Origin: Sulfuricurvum sp. | Lineage (GTDB): Bacteria; Campylobacterota; Campylobacteria; Campylobacterales; Sulfurimonadaceae | Direction of reading: 5' to 3' | Length of the DNA: 64,000 nucleotides | Assembly (NCBI GenBank): GCA_020721585.1 | Contig: DYMK01000008.1 | Location: 1 to 64,000, forward strand | Part shown: in pieces, positions 18,037 through 26,015 of the stretch | Position numbering within the stretch: position 1 is the stretch's first letter | How the letters are laid out: every line of letters starts with the position of its first letter | Translations under genes and position numbers: made by a program | The notes under the pieces: model-generated | What the model was told of the DNA's origin: nothing | Seen by the model: only the letters and a program-made list of their open reading frames with translations | Databases searched by the model: none

Positions 18037-18423
18037 ATGAAAAAAATTATTAACAAAATCACCAAGAGACCTTTATGGATTTTGTACATTTATTTCGTTA
18101 GTGTTGTGATAAGTTCATTGCTATTTTCCTATTTTGAACAAAAACCGCTATTGGATTCGATTTATTGGAGCTTTATTACCGCACTCACGATTGGCTATGG
18201 TGACCTTAGCCCAGCAACGGTTGAGGGGAGATTGGTAGGGATTATCTTTTCCCATTTTTGGATATTTTTACTCATACCTATGATTATTGCTAATTTAATC
18301 AACAACATCATAGAAGATAAAAATGAGTTTACTGATGCTGAACAGGTATGGCAAAGAGAGACACTCGAAAGACTTTCTAAAAAACTGGAAATAGAAATTT
18401 TGCCCTATCCCAAGAAGAGATAA
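18037..18423 (+). CDS. two-helix potassium channel (KcsA/MthK-pore type)
   Basis: 128-residue protein with TM1 (about 13-31), a pore helix and the K+ selectivity filter TIGYGD near residue 50, and TM2 (about 66-90). A short charged cytoplasmic tail follows with no RCK domain. It is AT-richer than its neighbours and stands alone, which hints at separate acquisition. Two palindromes precede it. Potassium flux is a safe family inference; the gating signal is unknown. Confidence 0.88.
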   Translation: MKKIINKITKRPLWILYIYFVSVVISSLLFSYFEQKPLLDSIYWSFITALTIGYGDLSPATVEGRLVGIIFSHFWIFLLIPMIIANLINNIIEDKNEFTDAEQVWQRETLERLSKKLEIEILPYPKKR

Positions 18424-18450
18424 GCACTACTTTTCTTCCAAAATAGTTTT

Positions 18451-18537
18451 TTACTCCACATCGTCATGCGTCCCAATACTCAAAGGGATGATCTCTTTAT
18501 CCACAATAAGGGTAACAATAATCTTTTGCGTTTTTTG
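18451..18537 (-). pseudogene. C-terminal scrap of a RelE/YafQ-like toxin gene
   Basis: Between the K+ channel gene and the phospholipase gene, the minus strand reads KIIVTLIVDKEIIPLSIG followed by THDDVE and a stop. Beta-strand/IGTHD endings of this kind are typical of RelE/YafQ-family mRNA interferase toxins. Only 28 codons remain, opening just after the stop codon of the phospholipase gene, so there is no start and no antitoxin. Read as a degraded remnant; confidence is limited by the short length. Confidence 0.4.
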
Positions 18538-19806
18538 TTAAAAAACATCCCGCGAAAACGAGAATCCCCCCACAATTTTCGTCACAGAGCGGTCATAGTC
18601 GATGAGACTCTCCCCATAGCCACTAAATAATTTTAGATATAAAAAGGTATTTTTGGAGTTAAAATAGGGGTATGACCAGTGCAAATCGACCGCGCCACGT
18701 GGCATCCCTCCGCTTCCGAAGTTATAGCGCAACAACGCCCCCACTTCATGATCCCCATAGAGATATTTTAAGCGTACATCGCCGTATCCCAAATAATGTT
18801 GGATCAGAGGATTATCATCCCCCGATGCGTTGGGTTGATAGACACCTGTGGCGGGATTGACTGCGCCGGTATAATACCCTTCATATTTTCGTTGTTCAGG
18901 GAGACGATACCATGCGCGGGTTGCCATAAAGAAGTTATTAAACTGCCACGCTCCACTAAGATACAACCGATTCCACGAACGGGAACGGTACCCCTCTTGA
19001 CCATTGGATTCATGAATAAACCCAAATTTCACCATTTTAAGACCAATATGGTCATCAATGTACTCCGACGTGGGAAGACTCATAAACACTTCGGGCAAAT
19101 AGTTGGTCTCTCGGAAAGGGCCAGAGGGGCTATACAGTTGCCACCACACCCGTTGGGTATAGGCAGCATTAAGCGATTCATTCCACCCAAACAGGTTATA
19201 TGTCAACATTTTGGTTAAACTAAATTGAAACTGCACTTCCATGTTTTTATCGTAATGCCCCCCCTCTTGCTGCTGCGCTAGCGAATAGTTACCGTAATAA
19301 ATTCCCGGATCAATACGGGGGTACTTGTGGGTTGCATACCCTATTGGGAGGAGAAAATTGGTCTCGTAGGGGCGCAAGCCAAAAAAGTCACCATTAAAAT
19401 GCGCTCCCATCAATTTTTTGGTTTCAGGGGTTTTCGTATCCATTTTGTGCAATAAAAACGCGTTTCCCTCTTTGTTGGTAGAGGGATCCATTTGATCTTC
19501 GAGCCGCTCCACTAAGGTTTTTTGGGATTTGGTGAGGTTGTTGTCCCCCTCTACCGCGTAACGGTATTCGGAGGCAGCTTGCTTGAACCAATAGGCGGCT
19601 TTTTCATAATTGACCTCCGTACCCAGACCATTTTGGTACAAATAGCCCAACTGATACATGGAGGCTTTAAGCCCTTTGTGCGCCTCTTGTTCTACCGCAG
19701 CAAACTCTTGGGCAGAGACAGTATCATCATCTGACCACACAGGGGATAAAGACCCCATCCCTAAAAAGGAGACCAACGCCAAAGAGAGAGAAATACGCTT
19801 TTTCAT
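18538..19806 (-). CDS. pldA: outer-membrane phospholipase A with N-terminal Sel1 repeat
   Basis: 422 residues: signal peptide (about 1-25), a Sel1-like repeat (residues about 40-80, with MYQLGYLYQNGLG and EKAAYWFKQAA), a linker, then a phospholipase A1 beta barrel (about 135-422). The active-site block is HESNGQEGYRSRSWNR with the catalytic His, Ser and Asn region, and GYGESLIDYD is a family barrel motif. It would hydrolyse outer-membrane phospholipids when they reach the outer leaflet. Classical PldA is about 290 residues; the extra N-terminal repeat is unusual. The barrel ends in Phe, as expected for BAM export. Confidence 0.88.
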   Translation of the reverse strand: MKKRISLSLALVSFLGMGSLSPVWSDDDTVSAQEFAAVEQEAHKGLKASMYQLGYLYQNGLGTEVNYEKAAYWFKQAASEYRYAVEGDNNLTKSQKTLVERLEDQMDPSTNKEGNAFLLHKMDTKTPETKKLMGAHFNGDFFGLRPYETNFLLPIGYATHKYPRIDPGIYYGNYSLAQQQEGGHYDKNMEVQFQFSLTKMLTYNLFGWNESLNAAYTQRVWWQLYSPSGPFRETNYLPEVFMSLPTSEYIDDHIGLKMVKFGFIHESNGQEGYRSRSWNRLYLSGAWQFNNFFMATRAWYRLPEQRKYEGYYTGAVNPATGVYQPNASGDDNPLIQHYLGYGDVRLKYLYGDHEVGALLRYNFGSGGMPRGAVDLHWSYPYFNSKNTFLYLKLFSGYGESLIDYDRSVTKIVGGFSFSRDVF

Positions 19807-19825
19807 AAAAACCTCATAAAAATAC

Positions 19826-20062
19826 TTAACGCAAATAACACAAAGCCAACAAAGGGGTAAGATTGAACAGGAGAATGGTCACTTTATAAAACGCCATCCC
19901 CGCATAATGAACGGTATCAAACCCCTCAACACTCAGCCTAAACCATCGACTATGGAGACGATAAAGAGATTCATGACCCCAACTAAACGCGATAAACCAA
20001 ACCAGTAAAATGGCATAATTAATCGCCAAAGAGATCTCTAAAAACGCTTTAATAGTATCCAT
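19826..20062 (-). CDS. small DUF6868-type membrane protein
   Basis: 78 residues from ATG 20062, with two hydrophobic segments (about 8-28 and 53-76) separated by the conserved block LYRLHSRWFRLSVEGFD then HYAGMAFYK. This pattern matches a family of short two-span proteins of unknown function (DUF6868). An open frame reaches 20116, but the extra residues overlap rnpB's 3' end and are unlikely. ATG 20068 is also possible. No function is proposed. Confidence 0.7.
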   Translation of the reverse strand: MDTIKAFLEISLAINYAILLVWFIAFSWGHESLYRLHSRWFRLSVEGFDTVHYAGMAFYKVTILLFNLTPLLALCYLR

Positions 20063-20106
20063 GACCATAGACCTTTTTTGACCAATTCTGGGGGGAAGAG
20101 AAGACG

Positions 20107-20440
20107 TGAGGTACACGTAAGCCGGGTTCTGGATAAAGTGATAATTAATCTACTACCATGATCACGCATGGTCTCTAGCGAAACAATAGCGATGTAGGAC
20201 GCTAACCATCTGTTTCTTGCTGCCCGGTTGGGTTTACATAGCTCTCACGATTACTCGTCAGACTGGTGGGCTCTTACCCCGCCGTTTCACCCTCACCAAA
20301 ACTTTCATTTTGGCGGTCTACTCTCTGTTGCACTGTCCCTCATGTTACCATGGCCATCCGTTAGATGGAACCGTGTCCTACAGCAGCCCGGACTTTACCT
20401 CTTGGGATTACTAGTTCCAAGCTATCACCTGTGTACCTCG
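20107..20440 (-). ncRNA. rnpB: RNase P RNA
   Basis: Read on the minus strand, the RNA opens with GAGGTACAC (20431-20439) and closes with GTGTACCTC (20108-20116), a nine-pair P1 helix. Conserved family segments are GAGGTAAAGTCCGGGCT near the 5' end, the ACAGTGCAACAGAGAG core, GGTGAAACGGCGGGGTAAGAG as P10-P12 region, AACCCAACCGGGCAG and the terminal AGAACCCGGCTTAC. The RNA processes tRNA 5' ends. About 334 bases is a normal size for bacterial type A. Confidence 0.95.
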
Positions 20441-20444
20441 TAAC

Positions 20445-20450
20445 ATTATA
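20445..20450 (-). promoter_or_regulatory. -10 box of rnpB
   Basis: On the minus strand TATAAT lies six to seven bases before the RNase P RNA 5' end, in an AT-rich context and without a clear -35, as is usual for Campylobacterota. Confidence 0.7.
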
Positions 20451-20598
20451 AATAAAAATGGATTAGAGGGGGCTTGTGTGCAAAAAATGGAATTTGACGA
20501 CACGACTACCCCAAGGAATCAAACGCTAAAAGATTTATAGTGAACTGACAGGTATGGATGGTAGAATGTTGGCAATGGGTATCACTTAATGACTGATG

Positions 20599-20740
20599 TT
20601 ACGCACTTAATTTTTTTTCCCGTCATCCTCGTGCTTGGTCAGCGGGATCCATCCCCATAAAGCGAAGCTGGATTCCCGCCTTCGCGGGAATGACGAAAGA
20701 AAAGATGACGTTCTTGAGCTTAAATTGACAAAGTGCGTAA
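20599..20740. repeat. 142-bp element bounded by 10-bp inverted repeats, with internal palindrome
   Basis: TTACGCACTT (20599-20608) and AAGTGCGTAA (20731-20740) are perfect inverted ends. Inside are CGTCATCCTCGTGCTTGG at 20621 and the palindromic GATTCCCGCCTTCGCGGGAA at 20671-20690, followed by TGACG. Related stretches occur at 30311, 39112, 42029 and 46430, so this is a dispersed repeat family; the bounded form here is the most complete copy. The remaining part of the 20441-20783 gap holds nothing else I can identify. Confidence 0.7.
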
Positions 20741-20783
20741 GGTCAGGTAATGATCCGAAATCTCATAAAAATAAGGAAAAAAG

Positions 20784-21683
20784 ATGAAATGGTTTTGGAA
20801 AATAGTATTGGTCGTGGTGATCGTCATTGCGGTGGACATTGGGCGATACCTTTTTTACCCCAGTGTGGGGGCGTTAAAAACCCATCACCCCATCCCAACG
20901 GCGTTTATGGAGTACCGTCAAGCGCAATGGACGGAGGAAAACCGTGAGATGAAAATCACCCAAAAATGGGTCAGTATGGATCGTATCTCCCCCAATATCA
21001 TTAAAGCAGTACTTATCGGCGAAGATGATGGATTTTATCATCATGAAGGATTTGATGTTAAGGGGATGGAAAACGCCATCGAACGCAGTATCCAAAAAGG
21101 GACTTTAGCGGGGGGGAGTACCATCTCGCAGCAATTGGCAAAAAATCTCTATCTTTCCCCCAGCAAAAATCCCGTGCGAAAACTCAAAGAGGCGATTTTG
21201 ACGTGGCGGATTGAAAAAACCCTCTCCAAACGGCAAATCTTGGAAAACTATCTCAATGTTGCGGAGTGGGGAGATGGTATTTTTGGGATTGAAGCTGCCG
21301 CGCGACATTACTATCATAAAAGTGCTAAACATTTAACGGGGAAAGAAGCAGCCACTTTAGCCGCGGTGTTACCCAACCCCATTGCCTACAATGCACTGGG
21401 GCATCAAGCCTACGTGGTCAATCGCGCCCATATTATCTATAAAACAATGCGCCGACGAGGGATTATTGAGTCGATTTACCAAGAGGTGATGACCAAACCC
21501 AAAGGGGAAGTAGAAAGGGAAGTAGAAGGTATCGAAGAGTCAAACCAAAGCAATGATTCGATGGAATCCCTCTTTGGAAACGATGAATCCCCCATTGAGA
21601 GTAGTTCGGTCACACCGACTGATCCAAGTGATCCGATTATGGTAACACCATCTCCATCGGACGCAAACGAGACGCAACCGTAG
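20784..21683 (+). CDS. mtgA: monofunctional biosynthetic peptidoglycan transglycosylase
   Basis: 299-residue GT51 glycosyltransferase polymerising lipid II. One N-terminal membrane anchor (residues 3-22) is followed by the catalytic domain with IGEDDGFYHHEGFD (catalytic Glu), GGSTISQQLAKNLYLS, RKLKEAILTWRIEKTLSK and ILENYLNVAEWGDGIFGIEAAA. No transpeptidase domain follows; instead a low-complexity Ser/Glu/Pro-rich tail of about 60 residues extends the protein beyond the usual 230-240. The last 47 bases overlap the convergent glycosyltransferase gene, encoded in that tail. Confidence 0.95.
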   Translation: MKWFWKIVLVVVIVIAVDIGRYLFYPSVGALKTHHPIPTAFMEYRQAQWTEENREMKITQKWVSMDRISPNIIKAVLIGEDDGFYHHEGFDVKGMENAIERSIQKGTLAGGSTISQQLAKNLYLSPSKNPVRKLKEAILTWRIEKTLSKRQILENYLNVAEWGDGIFGIEAAARHYYHKSAKHLTGKEAATLAAVLPNPIAYNALGHQAYVVNRAHIIYKTMRRRGIIESIYQEVMTKPKGEVEREVEGIEESNQSNDSMESLFGNDESPIESSSVTPTDPSDPIMVTPSPSDANETQP

Positions 21684-22764
21684 CGACGAGTTTGATGCGC
21701 AGTTGTTCAAATTGCTTTTTGGCTTCAAACGCCTCCATCGCTTTGTGTTTGGCAGCGGTGGAAAAAGCAATACGTCGGTGAGGATGGTGGGCTAAGACCC
21801 CTAAAATATCCGCTAAATCTTTTTGGTCAGAGGTTTTGAATAACAGCCCTGTAATTCCATCATCAATAATCTCCAAAGGTCCTCCACTATCACTGGCAAC
21901 CACACAGACTCCACTCATCATCGCCTCGACCAATACTAATCCAAACGTCTCATTATCGGTAGCTAAGACGATCACATCGCACAATTGCATCATTGATTGC
22001 GCCTCTTTGGTGAAACCTGTGAAAACTCCCACCGAATGGTACTGCTCTTTGAGTTGGGTAAGATATCCCTCATCCATGGCGTGACCTACAATGAGTGCTT
22101 TGGCATCCAATCCCTCATCGGAGAGGTGTTTTACCGCACCTAAGACCAAATGTTGCCCTTTGGTTTTTTCGATACGCCCTACGATCCCTACCGTAAACGC
22201 ATCCCCAAGTCCCCATCGTCTTCGCTGTGAGCGTTTCTCTTCGATACCCAATTGTGTGGGAATCTCCGCACCACTGTAGAGTAATTCTACTTTGGGACGG
22301 ATGTCATTGGGGATAAATTTTTTCACTTGTTTTTGAACTTGTTGGGTAATGGCGATAATCAGATCCAAATTTTTGTATAAAAAGCGGTGATACACATCGT
22401 CTTTGAAGCGTGTCATCCGCATATGTCGGGTTTGAACCACGGAGGGTTTTCGCTTGGAGAGCAATTTTGCCATCACCGCGATATGGAGATCTTTCGTCCA
22501 GTGAACGTGGATAAGATCAATGCCCTCTTGATCGATAAAGTGGGCAAACTGACGCGCACTGCGCCACGCAAACAACATATTTTGACGCTTAAGGGTGGTA
22601 TAGGGGAGAGATTCTTTATCAAATTGCCCTTTGAGTTTTCCCGTTTCATTGATAACGGCTACGCACGCTTCTTTCTCCCCCAAATAGCGTGTAGCACGTA
22701 ACATATACAACTCTAATCCCCCTAAATCGGGAGAGAGACACAGTTCACAGATCTTAATTTTCAT
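21637..22764 (-). CDS. GT4-family glycosyltransferase
   Basis: 375 residues with the GT-B fold of family 4: N-terminal CLSPDLGGLELYMLR (donor/acceptor loop), VGIVGRIEKTKGQHLVLGAV in the middle hinge, and the C-terminal ATDNETFGLVLVEAMMSGVCVV block with its E-x7-E retaining signature. It likely adds a sugar to LPS core or capsule. A clear AAAGGA site precedes ATG 22764, and it overlaps the GT2 gene by 11 bases, making a three-gene unit with the deacetylase. Confidence 0.9.
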   Translation of the reverse strand: MKIKICELCLSPDLGGLELYMLRATRYLGEKEACVAVINETGKLKGQFDKESLPYTTLKRQNMLFAWRSARQFAHFIDQEGIDLIHVHWTKDLHIAVMAKLLSKRKPSVVQTRHMRMTRFKDDVYHRFLYKNLDLIIAITQQVQKQVKKFIPNDIRPKVELLYSGAEIPTQLGIEEKRSQRRRWGLGDAFTVGIVGRIEKTKGQHLVLGAVKHLSDEGLDAKALIVGHAMDEGYLTQLKEQYHSVGVFTGFTKEAQSMMQLCDVIVLATDNETFGLVLVEAMMSGVCVVASDSGGPLEIIDDGITGLLFKTSDQKDLADILGVLAHHPHRRIAFSTAAKHKAMEAFEAKKQFEQLRIKLVATVASRLRPMEMVLP

Positions 22765-23515
22765 GGTTTCCTTTCACGTCAAGGTTCATTTCATAGAGTT
22801 TGATGTATTTGTAAAAATTGGTAGCCGCATGGGAAAAAGCGATAATCAACCCCGCATAGCCATCCAAAAATCCCCGTTTGAGTACATACGTCCGAAAAAA
22901 GGAGTACAGACCATTAAAAAAAGCTTTAGCAGGGGATGAACGACGTTTTCCCACATTGTCTTGAGCAAAAAGGGTGGAATAGCGATCTAATTTTACAATA
23001 AAATCGGAGATACTGCTATAACTGTAGTGTTTCATATTCCCCTCAATGGGAGCTTTGGTCATCCCCTCATCGATAATGTTTTCATGCACCGCATTGTCAT
23101 TAAAGCGGGTTACCGTCTTGTTATAAAGGCGACGAATTTTTTGGTTATTCCAACCACTGTAGCGAATCGGAATCTCTTTGTAATACGCCAAAAAATTGAC
23201 GATGTAAATGGTATTTGGATCAAGTTTTTTGGTTTGAAGGGCTTGCAGTAATGCCTCATCCACCACTTCATCGCTGTCGATGATTAAGACCCAATCGTGT
23301 TTGGTATACGCAGCAGCACGGTTTTTGGTTGTCCCAAACCCATCAAAAAATCCCTCAATCACACGAACATTGGGAAAGTCTTTGACGATGGTGAGGGTAC
23401 CATCGGTTGAGCCATTATCGTAAACGATCACATCATCAAACGCACTAAGGGACTCCAAGGATCGACGAATCGTTTTTGCCCCATTGCGTACAATCATCAC
23501 AGCAGATACGGTCAT
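22754..23515 (-). CDS. GT2-family glycosyltransferase (WaaE/KdtX-like)
   Basis: 253-residue GT-A enzyme. MTVSAVMIVRNGAKTIRRSL opens the nucleotide-binding fold, VYDNGSTDGT near residue 32 and VLIIDSDEVVDEALL near 77 (the D-x-D site) are diagnostic, and RYSGWNNQKIRRLYNK fits the WaaE-type lipopolysaccharide core glucosyltransferases. A C-terminal hydrophobic stretch may attach it to the membrane. The acceptor cannot be stated. Confidence 0.88.
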   Translation of the reverse strand: MTVSAVMIVRNGAKTIRRSLESLSAFDDVIVYDNGSTDGTLTIVKDFPNVRVIEGFFDGFGTTKNRAAAYTKHDWVLIIDSDEVVDEALLQALQTKKLDPNTIYIVNFLAYYKEIPIRYSGWNNQKIRRLYNKTVTRFNDNAVHENIIDEGMTKAPIEGNMKHYSYSSISDFIVKLDRYSTLFAQDNVGKRRSSPAKAFFNGLYSFFRTYVLKRGFLDGYAGLIIAFSHAATNFYKYIKLYEMNLDVKGNHEN

Positions 23516-23516
23516 A

Positions 23517-24245
23517 TTAGTGTTTTATCCTTTTAAGATAGGTTTTACCCCAAAATCCTAACTGTTTAAGGGGGCGAAACAGGGCATCGGGAGAGGTCAA
23601 AGCATCCCCTTTAATCCGATAGAGCATCCCCCCCATCCCTTCCCACGAAGGATTCAGGGCATTGCCGATCCGAAACACATAGGGGTAATGACGTTTGGCA
23701 TGGGTGATCACTGACGCATGGTATTTGCCATAGGGCAAGACAAACGAATCAATCCTTACCCCCAGTTTTTCTTCTAATACCGCTTTGGAGGTGATGAGTT
23801 CCTCGTCCAAATTCACCCCCTCTTGCGTTAAATTCACATGATTCATGGAGTGGGAAGCGATTTGGACATACCCACTGTGTACCATCTCCCGCAACTCTTC
23901 GTAAGTACAAAAGGGGGCATGGGTCATAGCATTTTCGTAAATTTGAGCGTGGGTGAGGGACAAGCGTTGCTGGGCTGAGAGGGTTGTTGCCTCCAAAATA
24001 TACGCCGTTGGTACCGCTAAAAGGGCTTTGAGGTGATATTTTTGAAGCAATGGGAACACGTAATGGTAAAAATCAAAATAACCATCATCGAAGGTTAAGC
24101 AGATCCCATGGGGAACATTTTCCCCTGGAAATACCGTGGTGTAGCGTTGCGCAATAAGGGCTAAATGGGCTTCCATCATCTCCAACGTATTGGATAAGGG
24201 CAAATCGTCACTGTTAATATGATGATACATGACCACGGTAATCAC
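23517..24245 (-). CDS. polysaccharide deacetylase family protein
   Basis: 242-residue carbohydrate esterase 4-type protein. The catalytic/metal motifs are CLTFDDGYFDF (motif 1) near residue 48 and ASHSMNHVNL (motif 2, H-x3-H) near residue 134, with FVLPYGKYHASV as motif 3. There is no signal peptide, so it may act on cytoplasmic or membrane-bound glycan intermediates rather than on peptidoglycan outside. First gene of the unit with the GT2 and GT4 enzymes. Confidence 0.87.
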   Translation of the reverse strand: MITVVMYHHINSDDLPLSNTLEMMEAHLALIAQRYTTVFPGENVPHGICLTFDDGYFDFYHYVFPLLQKYHLKALLAVPTAYILEATTLSAQQRLSLTHAQIYENAMTHAPFCTYEELREMVHSGYVQIASHSMNHVNLTQEGVNLDEELITSKAVLEEKLGVRIDSFVLPYGKYHASVITHAKRHYPYVFRIGNALNPSWEGMGGMLYRIKGDALTSPDALFRPLKQLGFWGKTYLKRIKH

Positions 24246-24316
24246 AGATGGCTCCCCTTTTTTAGCAACAATAAAGTATCATACCATACCCTCACTTAAG
24301 GACTTTGCCAAACACC

Positions 24317-25090
24317 ATGCGTATTCAATGTGAATTTCCCTCCCCTTATGCCCCTTTGGAGAACCAATTTAACCACATAGATCGTCTTTTTATCGCCGAT
24401 AAGACCACCATTCACAAAGCCCGTAATGAACTCAAAATTATTCAATTGGGGCATCTTCAAACGGTGGTCAAATCGTTTAAAGTTCCCCATCTGCTTAATC
24501 GGTTGATCTATACGTTTTTTCGCGCCAGCAAAGCCCATAAGTCCTATCATAATGCCCTAAAACTTCAAGCATTGGGGATTCTAACCCCACAACCCATCGC
24601 ACTAATCGAATATTTTTCAGCAGGTTTGCTCGAAAAAAGTTTTTTTGTGAGTGAACATTTTGCCTACGATTGTACGATTCGTACCCCCCTGCTGGAAGAT
24701 GTAGCCGACCGTGACGCTATTTTTAAGCACTTTGCGGCGTATACCTACGATCTTCACCAAAAAGGGGTGTGGCATTTGGATTATTCCCCCGGCAATATCC
24801 TCATCAAAAAAACGTCTACAGGATATGATTTTGCCATTGTCGACATTAATCGGATGGTATTTAGACCCATTACCCCCTTGCAAGGGTGTGAAAATTTTAA
24901 TAAATTATGGGCAAGTGATGAGCAATTGGCGATTATGGGGAGAGAATATGCCTATCTAAGCAAAGCAGATGCGTCCTTGATTATTTCAGAAATGCAACGA
25001 CACAATAACGCCAACAAACGGGTGAAAAATTTCAAAAAACGGCTTAAAAACTTGCTAAAAGGCGACGTTTCAACGCCTCTTTCACCGTAA
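24317..25090 (+). CDS. lipopolysaccharide kinase-like protein (WaaP/InaA type)
   Basis: 257 residues of protein-kinase-like fold. The catalytic loop is HLDYSPGNILIKK near residue 153 (His-x-Asp...Asn) and the metal-binding DFG equivalent is AIVDINRM near 175; FVSEHFAYDCTIRT fits the hinge. Such enzymes phosphorylate Kdo or heptose in the LPS inner core. Starts at TTG 24305 and ATG 24317 are both in frame; neither has ideal spacing from AAGGA at 24298, and I prefer the ATG. Its 3' end overlaps the convergent GT9 gene by 47 bases. Confidence 0.8.
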   Translation: MRIQCEFPSPYAPLENQFNHIDRLFIADKTTIHKARNELKIIQLGHLQTVVKSFKVPHLLNRLIYTFFRASKAHKSYHNALKLQALGILTPQPIALIEYFSAGLLEKSFFVSEHFAYDCTIRTPLLEDVADRDAIFKHFAAYTYDLHQKGVWHLDYSPGNILIKKTSTGYDFAIVDINRMVFRPITPLQGCENFNKLWASDEQLAIMGREYAYLSKADASLIISEMQRHNNANKRVKNFKKRLKNLLKGDVSTPLSP

Positions 25091-26015
25091 AAAACATCAT
25101 TTTTCGCCCCTCAGGATCATGGGGGATCATAAAAGGGTGTTGTTTGTGCGGGTCTCCAATGCTTTTCCATCGTGCGGCTGAAGCAAACAAGGAATCCCCA
25201 AAAAAAGTGAATGTTTCACACCCTACCGCACTGGCAAGATGATAGGTTCCTGTGGAGGTGCTAATAAAGAGGCTAAAGCGACTCACTAATGCAGCAAACT
25301 CGACCAGTGAACCTTTGGATGGGTAGATAATAACCCGACTTTTCCCCAAATATCCTTTGGTTTCGGCACATAATTGCTCTTCATCAGGGCCAAAGGTGAT
25401 CACAATGTCAATCTCGGTATGCTCTAAAGCGAGGGTGATGAGTTCAATGTATTCCCGTACGCTCCAATTGGCCTCCGTTGATCCCCCTGAACCTGGATGA
25501 AACGCAATGATGGGTTTGTGTAGATGATGGATGCGACAAAAGGTCTCAAATAAGGTTGATTCAAAGGTTAATAAAGGTTGAGGAAACACCACAGAAACAC
25601 GGGGAAAGAGAGGGTGAATGAGGGCTAAATTGTACTCAAACTCTGCCATTTTGGCTTCACTGCGACGCTGAACGATTCGATGGGTATAAAAAATTTGGGC
25701 TATTTTGGTCGCAGGGGCAATCCGCAGGGGGATACGGGCTAACCACTGCGCAAGGGCGACACGGGTAGTGGAAAAAAGGGTGATGGAGGCATCAAAGTTT
25801 TTTTTCGTGAGGTGTTGTGCCAATGTCAGGGGATGCTCCCCATAATCGACGATCACTTCATCGATAAACGGACACGATTGGGCTAATTCTTGATTTAAGG
25901 GGGCGACTAAAGCGACAATCGTATTGGCGGGATTATGGTGTTTTAACACATAAAATGTCGGTAATGCTGTGATAAAATCACCCAACTTATCGTTACGAAC
26001 GACTAAGATTTTCAT
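25044..26015 (-). CDS. GT9-family heptosyltransferase
   Basis: 323 residues, ADP-heptose:LPS transferase family. MKILVVRNDKLGDFITALPT at the N terminus is the family opening with the catalytic Asp, IIAFHPGSGGSTEANWSVREY carries the donor-binding HPG loop, and FISTSTGTYHLASAVGC is the C-terminal S-x2-TG-x2-H motif. The start lies 23 bases inside the 3' end of the acyltransferase gene, so the two are coupled. The exact heptose position is not readable. Confidence 0.88.
   Translation of the reverse strand: MKILVVRNDKLGDFITALPTFYVLKHHNPANTIVALVAPLNQELAQSCPFIDEVIVDYGEHPLTLAQHLTKKNFDASITLFSTTRVALAQWLARIPLRIAPATKIAQIFYTHRIVQRRSEAKMAEFEYNLALIHPLFPRVSVVFPQPLLTFESTLFETFCRIHHLHKPIIAFHPGSGGSTEANWSVREYIELITLALEHTEIDIVITFGPDEEQLCAETKGYLGKSRVIIYPSKGSLVEFAALVSRFSLFISTSTGTYHLASAVGCETFTFFGDSLFASAARWKSIGDPHKQHPFMIPHDPEGRKMMFFTVKEALKRRLLASF

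Noticed and set aside
20107-20443. Plus-strand open frames of 65-71 codons
   Set aside because: They lie on the complement of RNase P RNA and have no protein features.
24305-24316. TTG start for the LPS-kinase-like protein
   Set aside because: Only two bases separate it from AAGGA; ATG 24317 is more likely, although its own spacing is long.
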